Assembly: GCF_005222805.1 (NCBI RefSeq)
Contig: NZ_STGC01000005.1
Coordinates: forward strand, 1,775,651-1,839,650
Reading direction: 5' to 3'
Origin: Devosia sp. FKR38
GTDB taxonomy: Bacteria; Pseudomonadota; Alphaproteobacteria; Rhizobiales; Devosiaceae
Length of the DNA: 64,000 bases
Shown: positions 53,245 through 64,000 of the stretch, piece by piece
Numbering within the stretch: the first letter of the stretch is position 1
Layout: each line of letters begins with the position of its first letter
Made by a program: the position numbers and the translations under genes
Notes under the pieces: generated by a model
The model's database searches: none
What the model was told of the DNA's origin: nothing
What the model saw: only the letters and a program-made list of their open reading frames with translations

Positions 53245-55017
53245 TCAGACGGGCGGCGCCGCCGCCGGCTCGGTCTCGCCATGGCGCACGCGGTCGAGGC
53301 GCTTCTCCTGAGTGAGCCAGGCCTGGGCATCGCTGGACTGGAACATCTCAAGCTCTTCTTCCTGCGCGCTGACCGGCGTCAGCGCCACATCGGTATAGCT
53401 GGCCTTGGCCGGATCCTTGTCGACCTTGCGCAGCACCATGCCAAACTTGAGATAAAGCGCCGCCCAGGCCACCAGCTTGCCGGCGGTCTCCGCCCAATAG
53501 CGCGGGTAGAAGACAAAGGGGCTCTCGAGCCCCATTTCGGGCCGCCGCGCATGGCGATACTTGCGCCGCACGCCGCCGCCCTCGAGCGGATGCACACCCT
53601 CAATGGTCACCGAGCCGACGAACCAGGTGACCAGCAGCAGGATATTGGCTGTCGAAATGCCCGTGACCGCCGCGCGCCGCATGATCGTCTCGACATGGGC
53701 CGGGGTGTAATATTTCAGCCAGGCATCGGCATAGACCTTTTCCCACTGCTGCCGGCTCATCAGCGGATGGGCCGTGGTGACATGGTTGAGATCATAGCGG
53801 TTGAGATCGCCATCCATGGCCACGCCCGAGCGATGCAGCTTCTGGTGATCCTCCGAACCGGGCAGCGGGGTGAGGAAGAAGAATTCCAAGAGGTCCACCG
53901 GTAGCTCGCGCTGGATCACTTCGATGTCATGAGCGATGCGCTCGGGCGTATCGCCGGGAAAGCCCAGGATATAGCCGGCATAGGTAATGACATGCTGCGC
54001 CTTCCAGGCCAGCAGCATGGTGCGATATTCCGTGATCTTGTTCTGCCGCTTCTTGGCGCCCATCAGATTGGCCGGATTGACATTCTCCAGCCCGATGAAC
54101 ACGCGCTTGACCCCGGCCCGGGCGCATTTCTCGACGAAGTTCTCGATTTTGTGGCAGAGCGTATCGACCTGGATGATGAAGTTGAAATCGAGCCTCTCGC
54201 CCTCGCGCATGGCGATGAGCCGGTCGAGAATGGCTTCCCAATCCTTGTTGCGGGCGAAATTGTCATCGGTGATGAAGAAGCGGTGTACGCCCTGGGCCAG
54301 ATTGTCCCGCACGATCTTTTCGACATCATCGGGCGAGCGGCGGCGCGACTTGCGCCCCTGCACATTGATGATGGTGCAGAAGCTGCACTGATAGGGGCAG
54401 CCGCGCCCGGCATCGAAACTGGTGAGGTTATAGGCCGTCTTGCCGACGTGATTGGCCGGCAGGAACGGCACCGGCGTGTCCTCGATACCCGGCAGATCGT
54501 TCATGAAATTATAGAGCGGCTGCAGCGTACCCGCATTGGCATCCTTGAGCACGCCTTCGAGCCGCCCCTCGGCCTCGCCAGCGAACAGCGAAATACCCAG
54601 CGCCTGGGCTTCCTTGAACTTTTCGTCCGCGCCATTAAGCATCGAAATCACGCCCGAGACATGGAACCCGCCAATGCCCACCTGAATGCCGCGCGCCCGC
54701 AGCGGCCGGGCGATGTCCAGCGCGCGCGGAAACTGGTTGGACTGTACGCCCACCAGCATGACCATGCCGGCATCGGCAGCTTCGATCTGCGCCGCGATAC
54801 GTCCCACATGCACCTCGGTATTGGTCTCGTCGATCACCTGCACATCAAATTGCACATCCGGACCAAGCACTTGCCGCGCAATACAGTCCCGCACCAGACC
54901 ATAGACGGCGGCCAATGAATTGGACGGAATGGGTGAACGCCACCATTGAATGACATAACCGTCATCGTCGTAATGGGAGGGCTTGATCAAATACAGGCGG
55001 AAGATGCGCTTGGTCAT
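53245..55017 (-). CDS. B12-binding-domain radical SAM protein
   Basis: This 590-residue protein has an N-terminal cobalamin-binding domain (about 60-150, with GIGGFHVSG) and a central radical SAM barrel whose cluster motif is CPYQCSFC, after RGxx. FFITDDNFARN and GYILGFPGDTPE are standard SAM-barrel strands. The C-terminus has one hydrophobic stretch (about 460-480) and charged residues. Such enzymes methylate or rearrange lipids and secondary metabolites. No neighbour hints at the substrate. Confidence 0.85.
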   Translation of the reverse strand: MTKRIFRLYLIKPSHYDDDGYVIQWWRSPIPSNSLAAVYGLVRDCIARQVLGPDVQFDVQVIDETNTEVHVGRIAAQIEAADAGMVMLVGVQSNQFPRALDIARPLRARGIQVGIGGFHVSGVISMLNGADEKFKEAQALGISLFAGEAEGRLEGVLKDANAGTLQPLYNFMNDLPGIEDTPVPFLPANHVGKTAYNLTSFDAGRGCPYQCSFCTIINVQGRKSRRRSPDDVEKIVRDNLAQGVHRFFITDDNFARNKDWEAILDRLIAMREGERLDFNFIIQVDTLCHKIENFVEKCARAGVKRVFIGLENVNPANLMGAKKRQNKITEYRTMLLAWKAQHVITYAGYILGFPGDTPERIAHDIEVIQRELPVDLLEFFFLTPLPGSEDHQKLHRSGVAMDGDLNRYDLNHVTTAHPLMSRQQWEKVYADAWLKYYTPAHVETIMRRAAVTGISTANILLLVTWFVGSVTIEGVHPLEGGGVRRKYRHARRPEMGLESPFVFYPRYWAETAGKLVAWAALYLKFGMVLRKVDKDPAKASYTDVALTPVSAQEEELEMFQSSDAQAWLTQEKRLDRVRHGETEPAAAPPV

Positions 55018-55160
55018 CGTCTTTGGTCACCCACGAATGGAAGAAGCCAGGACTTACACAGACAAGCCAAGTCTAGCCGTGACAGCAGTTTAAGGGAAGC
55101 GCCAAGCGAGACGGAGCGCACAAGTGTGATGGCAGCGCCGACGGGCGGCAAAATCGCCAG

Positions 55161-55880
55161 TCAGCGGAGGCTGCCGGCCTCGAAGGCCGCAGCTACGGCC
55201 TGGGCATAGGGCACGGCGCCGACGCGGACCGCATCGGCATGGCCGCGGACCACCACGACATCGGCGAGCTCGCGGTGGGCCTGGGCATCGAGATTGACAC
55301 GGATGCGCGCGACCAGGGCCTCGGCCGTTTCGGGGAAATGCAGCACCTTGATCAGTGAGATCAACGTGCCCTGCTCAACCGCATACAACTGGCCATCGCG
55401 CGCCTCGGCGACAGTCAGCCCGGTTTCTTCGTCCAGCTCCAGAGCAATGCAATTGAGCACATCGATGCTGCCGTCAGGCCGCACGTCGCGTGGCTCCAGC
55501 GAGCCGCCCGGCGGATAGACCCGGCCGGCATTGGCGGTATCGCCACCCATCACGCCATAGATCAGCGCGCCATCGGACGAAACGATCAGCGCACAGCCAA
55601 AGGCGTGGCGCAGACCGAAATCGGAAAAGCCATGCCGCCGCCAGGTCATCAGGGACGAGTAGCCATCCTCCCGCGCCTCGGCACGGAGCACGCCCTGGGC
55701 ATCAATGATTGGCCCGTTGCCTACTGGCGAAAGCCCCAGCACCCGCCCATCCCAGAGATGGGGATTGGCCGCCACAGCCTCCGCCCAAAACCGCGGTACA
55801 TCGGCCCGCATGGCAGGCGGCAAGGGCCAGGTGCCAGGCACCAGGGCAATGTCGACGCGGGAAATCGGGCTGATCTGCAT
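55161..55880 (-). CDS. divergent NUDIX-fold protein
   Basis: This 239-residue protein has a recognisable but altered NUDIX box: PPGGSLEP is followed by about seven extra residues, then LELDEETGL in place of RELxEETG. The second Glu and the Arg are lost, so canonical hydrolysis may be impaired. An N-terminal 80 residues precedes it. It is transcribed after ilvC, but the ilvC terminator lies just before its start, so it probably has its own promoter. Substrate unknown. Confidence 0.7.
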   Translation of the reverse strand: MQISPISRVDIALVPGTWPLPPAMRADVPRFWAEAVAANPHLWDGRVLGLSPVGNGPIIDAQGVLRAEAREDGYSSLMTWRRHGFSDFGLRHAFGCALIVSSDGALIYGVMGGDTANAGRVYPPGGSLEPRDVRPDGSIDVLNCIALELDEETGLTVAEARDGQLYAVEQGTLISLIKVLHFPETAEALVARIRVNLDAQAHRELADVVVVRGHADAVRVGAVPYAQAVAAAFEAGSLR

Positions 55881-55893
55881 GGTCACATGAAAA

Positions 55894-55915
55894 CGGCCGG
55901 GGTTTCCCCCGGCCG
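55894..55915 (-). terminator. ilvC terminator
   Basis: A 9-bp stem CGGCCGGGG/CCCCGGCCG with a GAAA loop on the minus strand is followed by TTTTC. It begins 16 bases after the ilvC stop. Confidence 0.85.
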
Positions 55916-55930
55916 CCTTGTGTTTCAGAC

Positions 55931-57623
<1,693 letters not shown>

Positions 57624-57942
57624 GGCGCGTCCTTGCCTGCTGCACCGAACGGTTTCGGCGGATTTGGTTCTCTGGCGTACCGTACGGTACGGTTCGATGC
57701 AAGCGAATTCTCGCCGCGATCACCCCGACAAACATAGCCGGGGCGCTGCCCGAAAAAAGCGCGGCTTGCAGAACCACCTGCACGCATTCGCGCATCGACA
57801 CTGAAATATCCAGACCAAACAAGGCACAAAAAGCCTTCCTTAAACTTCGCGATTTACTGTGTGCTAACCAATAGCGAGCCGCGCCAGCAAGTGTTTTGCC
57901 TGCCGACTCGTACACCTCTGGCAAGGCAAGGTCGAATTTCCA
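57624..57942. other. divergent region, tetR / chemoreceptor
   Basis: This 319-bp spacer has no gene. Its one clear feature is the palindrome at 57676. The part nearest the chemoreceptor is AT-richer, near 57835-57875, and may hold its promoter. Confidence 0.5.
57676..57691. promoter_or_regulatory. perfect palindrome upstream of tetR
   Basis: CGTACCGTACGGTACG is a perfect 16-bp palindrome 53 bp upstream of the TetR start. This size and symmetry are typical of TetR operators. Confidence 0.65.
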
Positions 57943-60300
57943 ATGGCATCAACACGTAAGCGGTCAATCGCAATCAAGCTGCTCATCGTCAGCGCCCTGG
58001 CCATTACCACGCTGCTGGCCACCACATTCCTGGTCGTCATCCTGCAGGTGCGCGACCGGGCGGAATCGCTGATCCTCGATCAGGCCCGCACCGATGCCTC
58101 GGCCAATGCCATGGCCCTCAACACCGAGATCGGCATTCTTTCGGGTTCGACCCGCGCGCTGGCCGGCACGATTGAAACAGGCCTGATCACCGGCACCATT
58201 GATCGCAAGGGCGTTGTGCAAATGCTCAAGCCGCAGATCGAGAAATTCGAGTCGGTGTTCGGCGCCTGGGCGCTGGAATCCCCTGAAGGCCTCGATGGCG
58301 TGGCCAGCACCACGCCGGCCAACGTCGATCTGGGCGTCAATGCCACCGGTCAGTTCACCCCCTATTGGACACGATCAGACTCCGGCCTGTCGCTGCTCGT
58401 CCCTGACGCCGTCAGCTATGAGGAAGCCTTCTATGCCGACGTCGCCAAGACCCATGCCAGCGGCGTGACCGAGCCCTATGCCGAAGATACCGTCGGCGGC
58501 ATGCTGATGATGAGCATCATCCAGCCGGTCCTGGTCGACGGTCAGCTGCGCGCGGTAGTGGGTGCCGACGTCGGTCTCGACAGCATTTCCAACCTGGTCA
58601 AGGACCAGCACCCGTTTGGCAGCGGCAACGTCTATCTGATGTCCGCCGGCGGCAAATGGCTGGCGGCACCGCAAGAAGCCATGCTGCTCAAGGACTATGA
58701 CGACACCGTCGGCAGCGCAGCCCCATCGGCCGCCTCCCAGACCGTGATGGCCGCCCTGGCAGAGGGCAAGACGGCGGTCCTCAAGGACGTCGTCGGCGCC
58801 GATGGCCAGACCGTCTATCGCCTGATTCATCCCTTTGCCCTGCCGGGCCTGAATGCCAACTGGGCCGTGGTCGAGGATGTACCGGTCGCGGTGATCTCGG
58901 CCGTTGTGGATGAGCAGACCATCGTTCTGGTGGTTGGCGGCCTGGTGGTCCTGGTCGCCGTGATGATCGCGCTGTTCCTCGCCATCCGCGCCTTCGTCCA
59001 GAAGCCCATGGGTTCGCTGCTGCGGGAAGTGAGCCGTCTCTCCGACGGCGCCCTGGAGCAGTCCATTGCCGGACAGGACCGCGCCGACGAGATCGGCGAA
59101 GTGGCCGTGGCGCTCGAAGCCTTCCGCCACAAGCTGGCCCATGGCCGCGTCCTCGAAGACACCACCGCCCGCCAGCGCGCCGATGCCGAACAGCAGCGCC
59201 TGCACGCCGAGGCGGAACGCGGCCGCACCGAGGCTGAGCGGCAGCAGACCGCCGAAGCCCAGCGCGTCGTGGTGGAATCGCTTGGCCGCGGCCTGTCCCA
59301 GCTGGCCGATGGCAATCTGAGCTACCGCATCACCGAGCGCTTCCCCGGCTCCTATGAGGATCTGCGCACAGCCTACAACAATTCGCTGGAGCGCTTTGCC
59401 GACGTCGTCTCGCAGCTGCGCGCCACCTCGGGCTCGCTCAAGCAGGCCACCGGCGAAATCCTCTCCGGCGCCAATGATCTGGCCGAGCGCACCACCCGCC
59501 AGGCCGCCGCCATCGAGGAAACCTCCGCCGCCATGGAACAGCTGGCCAGCACGGTCATTGCCAATGCCGAGCGCGCCGGGGTCGCCCGCAGCAAGGCCGA
59601 GACCGTCGCCACCGGCGCCGAACAGGGCGGCCGGGTGATGAGCCAGGCCAATCACGCCATGGAGCGCATCACCAGCTCGTCCTCCAAGATTTCCAACATC
59701 ATCGGCATGATCGACGACATCGCCTTCCAGACCAATCTGCTGGCGCTCAATGCCTCGGTGGAAGCGGCGCGGGCCGGCGACGCCGGCAAGGGCTTTGCTG
59801 TGGTGGCCGTGGAAGTGCGCCGCCTCGCCCAATCGGCCGCCAATGCCTCCTCAGAGGTCAAGGTGCTGATCGAGCAGTCGGCCACCGAGGTCAAGGACGG
59901 CTCGCGCCTTGTCTCCGAGGCCGCCGAACGCCTGTTGTCCATTCTCGACGACGTGCAGGAGAACACCCGCATCGTCAACGATATCGCCCAGGCCAGCCAG
60001 GAGCAGTCCGGCGCCATCCGCGAAGTCTCGACCGCCATCCGCCAGATGGACGAGATGACCCAGCACAATGCGGCCTTGGTGGAACAAACCAATGCCGCTA
60101 TCGAACAGACCGAGTCCCAGGCCAATGAGCTCGACCAGATCGTCGCGGTCTTTGTGGTAGACAAGCCGGCTGTCGGCCGCCCGACCCAGGCAGCCCGCCC
60201 CGCGCCGGCTTCGGCCCCGCCTGCCAAACGCAGCGCAGCGGCCCGGAAATACCTGACCGAAGGCTCCAGCGCCATCAAGGACGACTGGAGCGAATACTGA
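57943..60300 (+). CDS. methyl-accepting chemotaxis protein
   Basis: This is a 785-residue chemoreceptor. TM1 spans about 12-34, a large periplasmic Cache-type domain about 35-310, and TM2 about 320-346. A HAMP domain (346-398), a helical linker and a second HAMP-like region (about 440-495) follow. The methyl-accepting/CheA-binding domain (510-740) has the conserved hairpin tip DIAFQTNLLALNASVEAARAG (read in parts). It ends DWSEY, which fits the x-aromatic-x-x-aromatic CheR/CheB tether. No che genes are adjacent. Confidence 0.94.
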   Translation: MASTRKRSIAIKLLIVSALAITTLLATTFLVVILQVRDRAESLILDQARTDASANAMALNTEIGILSGSTRALAGTIETGLITGTIDRKGVVQMLKPQIEKFESVFGAWALESPEGLDGVASTTPANVDLGVNATGQFTPYWTRSDSGLSLLVPDAVSYEEAFYADVAKTHASGVTEPYAEDTVGGMLMMSIIQPVLVDGQLRAVVGADVGLDSISNLVKDQHPFGSGNVYLMSAGGKWLAAPQEAMLLKDYDDTVGSAAPSAASQTVMAALAEGKTAVLKDVVGADGQTVYRLIHPFALPGLNANWAVVEDVPVAVISAVVDEQTIVLVVGGLVVLVAVMIALFLAIRAFVQKPMGSLLREVSRLSDGALEQSIAGQDRADEIGEVAVALEAFRHKLAHGRVLEDTTARQRADAEQQRLHAEAERGRTEAERQQTAEAQRVVVESLGRGLSQLADGNLSYRITERFPGSYEDLRTAYNNSLERFADVVSQLRATSGSLKQATGEILSGANDLAERTTRQAAAIEETSAAMEQLASTVIANAERAGVARSKAETVATGAEQGGRVMSQANHAMERITSSSSKISNIIGMIDDIAFQTNLLALNASVEAARAGDAGKGFAVVAVEVRRLAQSAANASSEVKVLIEQSATEVKDGSRLVSEAAERLLSILDDVQENTRIVNDIAQASQEQSGAIREVSTAIRQMDEMTQHNAALVEQTNAAIEQTESQANELDQIVAVFVVDKPAVGRPTQAARPAPASAPPAKRSAAARKYLTEGSSAIKDDWSEY

Positions 60301-60311
60301 TCGTTCCGACT

Positions 60312-60331
60312 GGCGGGCCCCTGGGCCCGCC
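60312..60331 (+). terminator. hairpin after the chemoreceptor gene
   Basis: GGCGGGCCC pairs with GGGCCCGCC around a 2-nt loop. It begins 11 bases after the stop codon but lacks a T-run. Confidence 0.5.
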
Positions 60332-60519
60332 GCCTCTCGCCTGAGCGGAGACGCATGGCGTCCGCCAGGCTTGGCCCGCCTGTCTTTCCCATTCTCCCCG
60401 ACAGTCCCGCTGCGCCCAGGTTGCGGCATTTTTCTTTTCATCGGCACTTGCCGATGGAAGCAACAATCGCCATCTTCGTTACCATCAAGCTTTCCGCCCG
60501 CAACCAATCGAGCGTCTTC

Positions 60520-61653
60520 ATGTCCGTTCTGTTCTCGCCTGCCACGCTGCGTGGCCTCACGCTGCGCAACCGCACGGTCGTTGCCCCCATGTGCCAATAT
60601 TCCGCCCGGCACGGCCTGGCCAATGACTGGCACCTGGTCCATCTGGGCCGCTTTGCCATCGGCGGCTTTGGCCTGGTGATCCTCGAGGCCACGGGCGTGA
60701 CCGCCGAGGGCCGCATTTCCTATGGCGACCTTGGCCTGTGGCAGGACGAACAGATCGCCCCCCTCGCCCGCATTGTCGATTTCCTGCACAGCCAGGGCGC
60801 CGCCGCCGGCATCCAGCTGGCCCATGCCGGCCGCAAGGCCTCGACCTCGGTGAGCTGGAACGACATCCCCAACATGACCGAGGCCGAGCGCGCGGCCGTC
60901 GCCTATGAGCACTGGACGCCCGTGGCCCCCAGCGCCGTCTCGCATGACCCCAACAATCCAGACTACCAGGTGCCCCATGCGCTCGACGCCGATGGCATCA
61001 AGGGCGTGATCGCAGCCTTTGCGGCCGCCGCCATCCGCGCCAACCAGGCCGGTTTCGACACCGTCGAAATCCACGCCGCCCATGGCTATCTGCTCAACCA
61101 GTTCCTCTCCCCGCTCGCCAACAAGCGCACCGACGAATATGGCGGCAGCCGCGAAAACCGCATGCGCCTGGTGCTGGAAGTGGCCGAAGCCGTGCGCGCC
61201 GTCTGGCCGATGGACAAGCCGCTGCTGGCGCGGCTCTCGGTGACCGACTGGCATCCGGAGGGCTGGCAGGTCGAGGACAGCGTGGTACTGGCCCGCGAAC
61301 TCAAGGCCCGCGGCGTCGATGCCATCGACTGCTCCAGCGGCGGTTTTGACGGCGCACGCATCACCGCGGTGGAGAACTACCAGGTGCCCCTGTCCCGCGC
61401 CGTGCGCGACGGCGCCGACATCCCCACCATGGCCGTTGGCCTGCTGGGCGACGCCAGGGGTGCCGAAGCCATTGTGGCGGGCGGCGATGCCGATTTCGTC
61501 GCCCTGGCCCGTGGCGCGCTGGACGACCCCAATTGGGCGGTCCATGCCAATCACGACCTCGGCGCGACTGTTTACGACCTCTGGCCGGTGCAGACCAACC
61601 GCGTCAGTAGCCGCGACCATGCTCTGGGCCTGCGGCAGTTTGCCAAGGCCTGA
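60520..61653 (+). CDS. NADH:flavin oxidoreductase, old yellow enzyme (YqjM-like)
   Basis: This 377-residue FMN enzyme of the YqjM/NamA subgroup reduces activated alkenes with NAD(P)H. MCQYSA carries the redox-tuning Cys, HAGRKAS a flavin contact, HAAHGYL the active-site His pair, and LLGDARGAE the C-terminal phosphate loop. I start at ATG 60520, where the family N-terminus LFSPATLRGLTLRNR begins; the open frame upstream is not family-like and its start would be far. Confidence 0.92.
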   Translation: MSVLFSPATLRGLTLRNRTVVAPMCQYSARHGLANDWHLVHLGRFAIGGFGLVILEATGVTAEGRISYGDLGLWQDEQIAPLARIVDFLHSQGAAAGIQLAHAGRKASTSVSWNDIPNMTEAERAAVAYEHWTPVAPSAVSHDPNNPDYQVPHALDADGIKGVIAAFAAAAIRANQAGFDTVEIHAAHGYLLNQFLSPLANKRTDEYGGSRENRMRLVLEVAEAVRAVWPMDKPLLARLSVTDWHPEGWQVEDSVVLARELKARGVDAIDCSSGGFDGARITAVENYQVPLSRAVRDGADIPTMAVGLLGDARGAEAIVAGGDADFVALARGALDDPNWAVHANHDLGATVYDLWPVQTNRVSSRDHALGLRQFAKA

Positions 61654-61781
61654 CCGGCGGCCTGCTTGGGCCACGGATGCAAATGTGATCGGCAGGCAAC
61701 GCAATCTTGCCGCTTTGCCCGCCGACACGTGTTGCCAGACGATTCAGTCTCCAAATCGATGATGCACAGGGAGAGTGTTGC

Positions 61782-62219
61782 ATGGATACCAAGGCTGCTG
61801 TCATCGCACTGCTCACCTGCTGGGGCGTGGGCGCGGGAACCGTTACCCCCACCCTCGCCCAGGACAGCCAGGACGCCGACGACGCGGGCGATGATGACAA
61901 CGACCGCACCAATCCTCTGCTCAACAAGGTTTGGGTGCGGACCGGTGTTGACGCCGGCCAGCCTGGCCCGATGCAGATCTTCCTGGCCGACGGCACATTG
62001 GTCAGCGACAGCTGCTGGGAGACCTATCGCCTGTCCAAGTGGCAGCAGGTGTCGGACACCGCGATCAGCTGGGACGAGGACGGCATGACCATCAATGCCG
62101 ATATCGCCAGCCTCAACGCCACCGAACTGGTGCTCAACCTCAAGCTGGGCAGTGAAGTGCAGGAACTGCGCTACACCACCGCCAGCGTGCCCTATCTTTG
62201 CCCCGACATGGTCAAGTAG
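61782..62219 (+). CDS. small exported protein of unknown function
   Basis: This 145-residue protein has a signal peptide (about 1-26, ending TPTLAQ) and an acidic linker rich in Asp (QDADDAGDDDND). A compact beta-rich domain with two Cys (SDSCWETYR and VPYLCPD) follows, which could form a disulfide in the periplasm. GAGAG lies upstream of the ATG at 61782. I do not recognise the family; the strand pattern is lipocalin-like, but this is only an impression. Confidence 0.7.
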   Translation: MDTKAAVIALLTCWGVGAGTVTPTLAQDSQDADDAGDDDNDRTNPLLNKVWVRTGVDAGQPGPMQIFLADGTLVSDSCWETYRLSKWQQVSDTAISWDEDGMTINADIASLNATELVLNLKLGSEVQELRYTTASVPYLCPDMVK

Positions 62220-62231
62220 CCCCCAGGCGGA

Positions 62232-64000
62232 CTACAGAACCACCTGGGTGCCGATTTCCACCACGCGACCGGTCGGAATGTGGAAATACTCCGTCGCGTC
62301 GCTGGCGTTCTTGGCCAGGCGGGTGAACAGCCGGTCCTGCCAGAAGCGCAGCGGATTGCCCGGTTTGGACCCTGGCTTCAGCGAGCGCCGCGACAGGAAG
62401 AACGAGGTCGACATGATGTCGAACTTCCAGCCCAGCTTGCGACACAGCGCCAGCGCCTTGGGAATATTGGGCGTTTCCATATAGCCAAAGGTCACCACGA
62501 CGCGGCTGAACAGCTCGTTGTAGGAATCGATCGTCACCTTCTCGTCGTCGGCGACGCGCGGCGAGGCCGAGGTGCGCACGGTCAGGATGACGTTCTGCTC
62601 ATGCAGCACCTTGTAGTGCTTGAGGCTATGCAGCAGGGCCGTGGGCGCACCCTCGATGTCGCTGGTCAGGAACACCGCGGTACCCGGCACCAGGGTCGGC
62701 TTCTTCTTGGACAGGTTGTCGACCAGAAACTGCAGCGGCACCTCGTCGCGGCGGGTCTTTTCGGCCAGGCGACGACGGCCGGACATCCAGCTCCACATGA
62801 TGACAGACACCACAGCCGCAACGGCAGCCGGGACCCAGCCGCCCTGGAACAGCTTGGATGCATTGGCGGCAAAGAAGCTGCCGTCAATAAGCGCAAACAC
62901 CACGCCAAAGGCGATGACGGCGGCCGGATGCCACTTCCAGTTGCGCCACATGACCACCAATAGCAGCGACAGCGTCACCACCATCACGCCAGACACCGCG
63001 ATGCCATAGGCGTTCGAGAGCGCGTCCGAACTGCCAAAGGCCACCACCAGCATCAGCACGCCGATCATCAGCATGGTGTTGATCTGCGGCATATAGACTT
63101 GGCCGCTCTGCGTTTCGGAGGTGTGGAGCACCATCATGCGCGGCAGCATGTTGAGGGCGATGGCCTGCTGCGTCAGGCTATAGGTGCCCGAGATCACGGC
63201 CTGGCTGGCGATGATGGTGGCCAGCGTCGCCAGGATAACGAAGGGCAGCAGGGCCCAATCGGGCTGCATCTCGAAGAACGGGCTCTGCACATTGTGCACG
63301 CCGACATTGAGCACAAAGGCGCCCTGGCCGAAGTAGTTGAGCAGCAGGCAGGGGAACACCAGGCCGAACCAGGCCAGCACGATCGGCTTGCGGCCGAAAT
63401 GGCCGAGATCAACGTAAAGGGCCTCGGCGCCGGTGACGGCCAGGAAAATGGCCCCGATCACCACAAAGGCAATGCCGATATGGGTGAACAGGAACTCCAG
63501 GCCCAGCAGCGGATTGATCGCCAGCAGCACCGTGGGGTTGCCGATGATATGCGACAGCCCGGAGATGCCCAGCGTCAGGAACCAGATCGCCGTCACCGGT
63601 CCGAAAACAATCGAAACCTTGGCCGTGCCAAACCGTTGCACAGCAAACACGCCCAGGATGATCACCAGCGTGATCGGCACCACCCAGCGCTCCATGCCCG
63701 GCGCCACCAGGCGCAGGCCTTCCACGGCCGACAGCACGGAAACGGCGGGCGTAATGATGGCGTCGCCATAGAACATGGCCGCGCCCAGCACGCCCAGCAC
63801 CATGATCCACACCGGCGGATTGGTGAAGGTCTTGCGGGCCAGCGCCATCAGCGACAGCGTGCCGCCTTCGCCATTATTGTCGGCGCGGGTGACGAAGAAC
63901 ACATATTTGATCGCAACCGTCAGGGTCAGCGCCCAGACGATCAGCGACAGCAGGCCCAGGATTTCGGTCGAGCTCTCCGCCGCGCCGGGGCGCACATGCA
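62232..64000 (-). CDS. kup: Kup potassium transporter, 5' end outside window
   Basis: Kup is a proton-coupled potassium uptake transporter. The window holds the last 588 residues; only about 45 N-terminal residues are missing, judged against the usual 620-630. It has about a dozen helices with the conserved FYGDAIITPAVSVLSA, TGAEALYVDLGHFG (GAEALYxDxGHF) and LLNYFGQGA segments (read in parts), followed by a cytoplasmic C-terminal domain. It converges on the small exported protein. Confidence 0.95.
   Translation of the reverse strand, partial: HVRPGAAESSTEILGLLSLIVWALTLTVAIKYVFFVTRADNNGEGGTLSLMALARKTFTNPPVWIMVLGVLGAAMFYGDAIITPAVSVLSAVEGLRLVAPGMERWVVPITLVIILGVFAVQRFGTAKVSIVFGPVTAIWFLTLGISGLSHIIGNPTVLLAINPLLGLEFLFTHIGIAFVVIGAIFLAVTGAEALYVDLGHFGRKPIVLAWFGLVFPCLLLNYFGQGAFVLNVGVHNVQSPFFEMQPDWALLPFVILATLATIIASQAVISGTYSLTQQAIALNMLPRMMVLHTSETQSGQVYMPQINTMLMIGVLMLVVAFGSSDALSNAYGIAVSGVMVVTLSLLLVVMWRNWKWHPAAVIAFGVVFALIDGSFFAANASKLFQGGWVPAAVAAVVSVIMWSWMSGRRRLAEKTRRDEVPLQFLVDNLSKKKPTLVPGTAVFLTSDIEGAPTALLHSLKHYKVLHEQNVILTVRTSASPRVADDEKVTIDSYNELFSRVVVTFGYMETPNIPKALALCRKLGWKFDIMSTSFFLSRRSLKPGSKPGNPLRFWQDRLFTRLAKNASDATEYFHIPTGRVVEIGTQVVL

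Overview
The window is a dense, high-GC stretch of an alphaproteobacterial chromosome. The best fit is a Hyphomicrobiales member, probably Devosia or a close relative. The clues are the FlbT/FlaF flagellin regulators, a giant apolipoprotein-like growth-pole protein (GPR/RgsE type), CtrA-type TTAA-N7-TTAA boxes, the DUF2849-cysI-cysH assimilatory cluster, YcjX/YcjF, and class I IlvC. I saw no insertion sequence, prophage, integrase or CRISPR array. One gene is cut at each edge: a flagellin on the left and a Kup potassium transporter on the right.

Layout. 1-9.9 kb is flagellar: two large tandem flagellins, flbT-flaF (overlapping by 50 bp), then on the opposite strand flgE-flgK-flgL behind a textbook sigma-54 promoter. 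10-14.4 kb holds an orphan P-loop ATPase, metA and the ycjX-ycjF pair. 14.4-21.1 kb is assimilatory sulfate reduction read leftward: a ferredoxin, cysG, DUF2849, cysI, cysH fused to DUF934, a thioredoxin-reductase-like ferredoxin reductase and a second ferredoxin. Together these can carry electrons from NADPH through ferredoxin to sulfite, and they also make the siroheme. 21.1-24 kb has a methyltransferase and release factor 3. 24-24.8 kb is a HigB/HigA toxin-antitoxin pair with two matching operators. 24.8-30.9 kb has an Hpt phosphotransfer protein divergent from a 1772-residue membrane-anchored helical protein made largely of 11-residue repeats.

31-46.2 kb is a mixed envelope and metabolism region: a secreted inhibitor-like protein, a LysR/PhzF divergent pair, a small NlpC/P60-like protein with two tandem MFS transporters, a GT4 glycosyltransferase with an LpxH-like phosphoesterase, a NagZ-like glycosidase, a candidate small RNA, acetyl-CoA synthetase, a GNAT enzyme, a flippase with a FemAB-like transferase, and TerC. 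tRNA-Lys(CTT) lies at 46.4 kb. 46.7-64 kb contains a HisC-like aminotransferase, an EEP-family phosphatase or nuclease, leuA with a leucine-rich leader ORF, PhzF-UPF0303-GFA genes, a B12 radical SAM protein, a divergent NUDIX protein, ilvC, a TetR regulator with a perfect palindrome upstream, a chemoreceptor, an old-yellow-enzyme reductase, a small secreted protein and kup.

Most of the window is housekeeping. The parts most worth a second look are the hendecad giant with its Hpt/CtrA context, the beta-module shared by all the flagellar axial proteins, the leuA leader ORF, the candidate sRNA next to acs, the CysH-DUF934 fusion, and Ala at the acyl-CoA specificity position of MetA.
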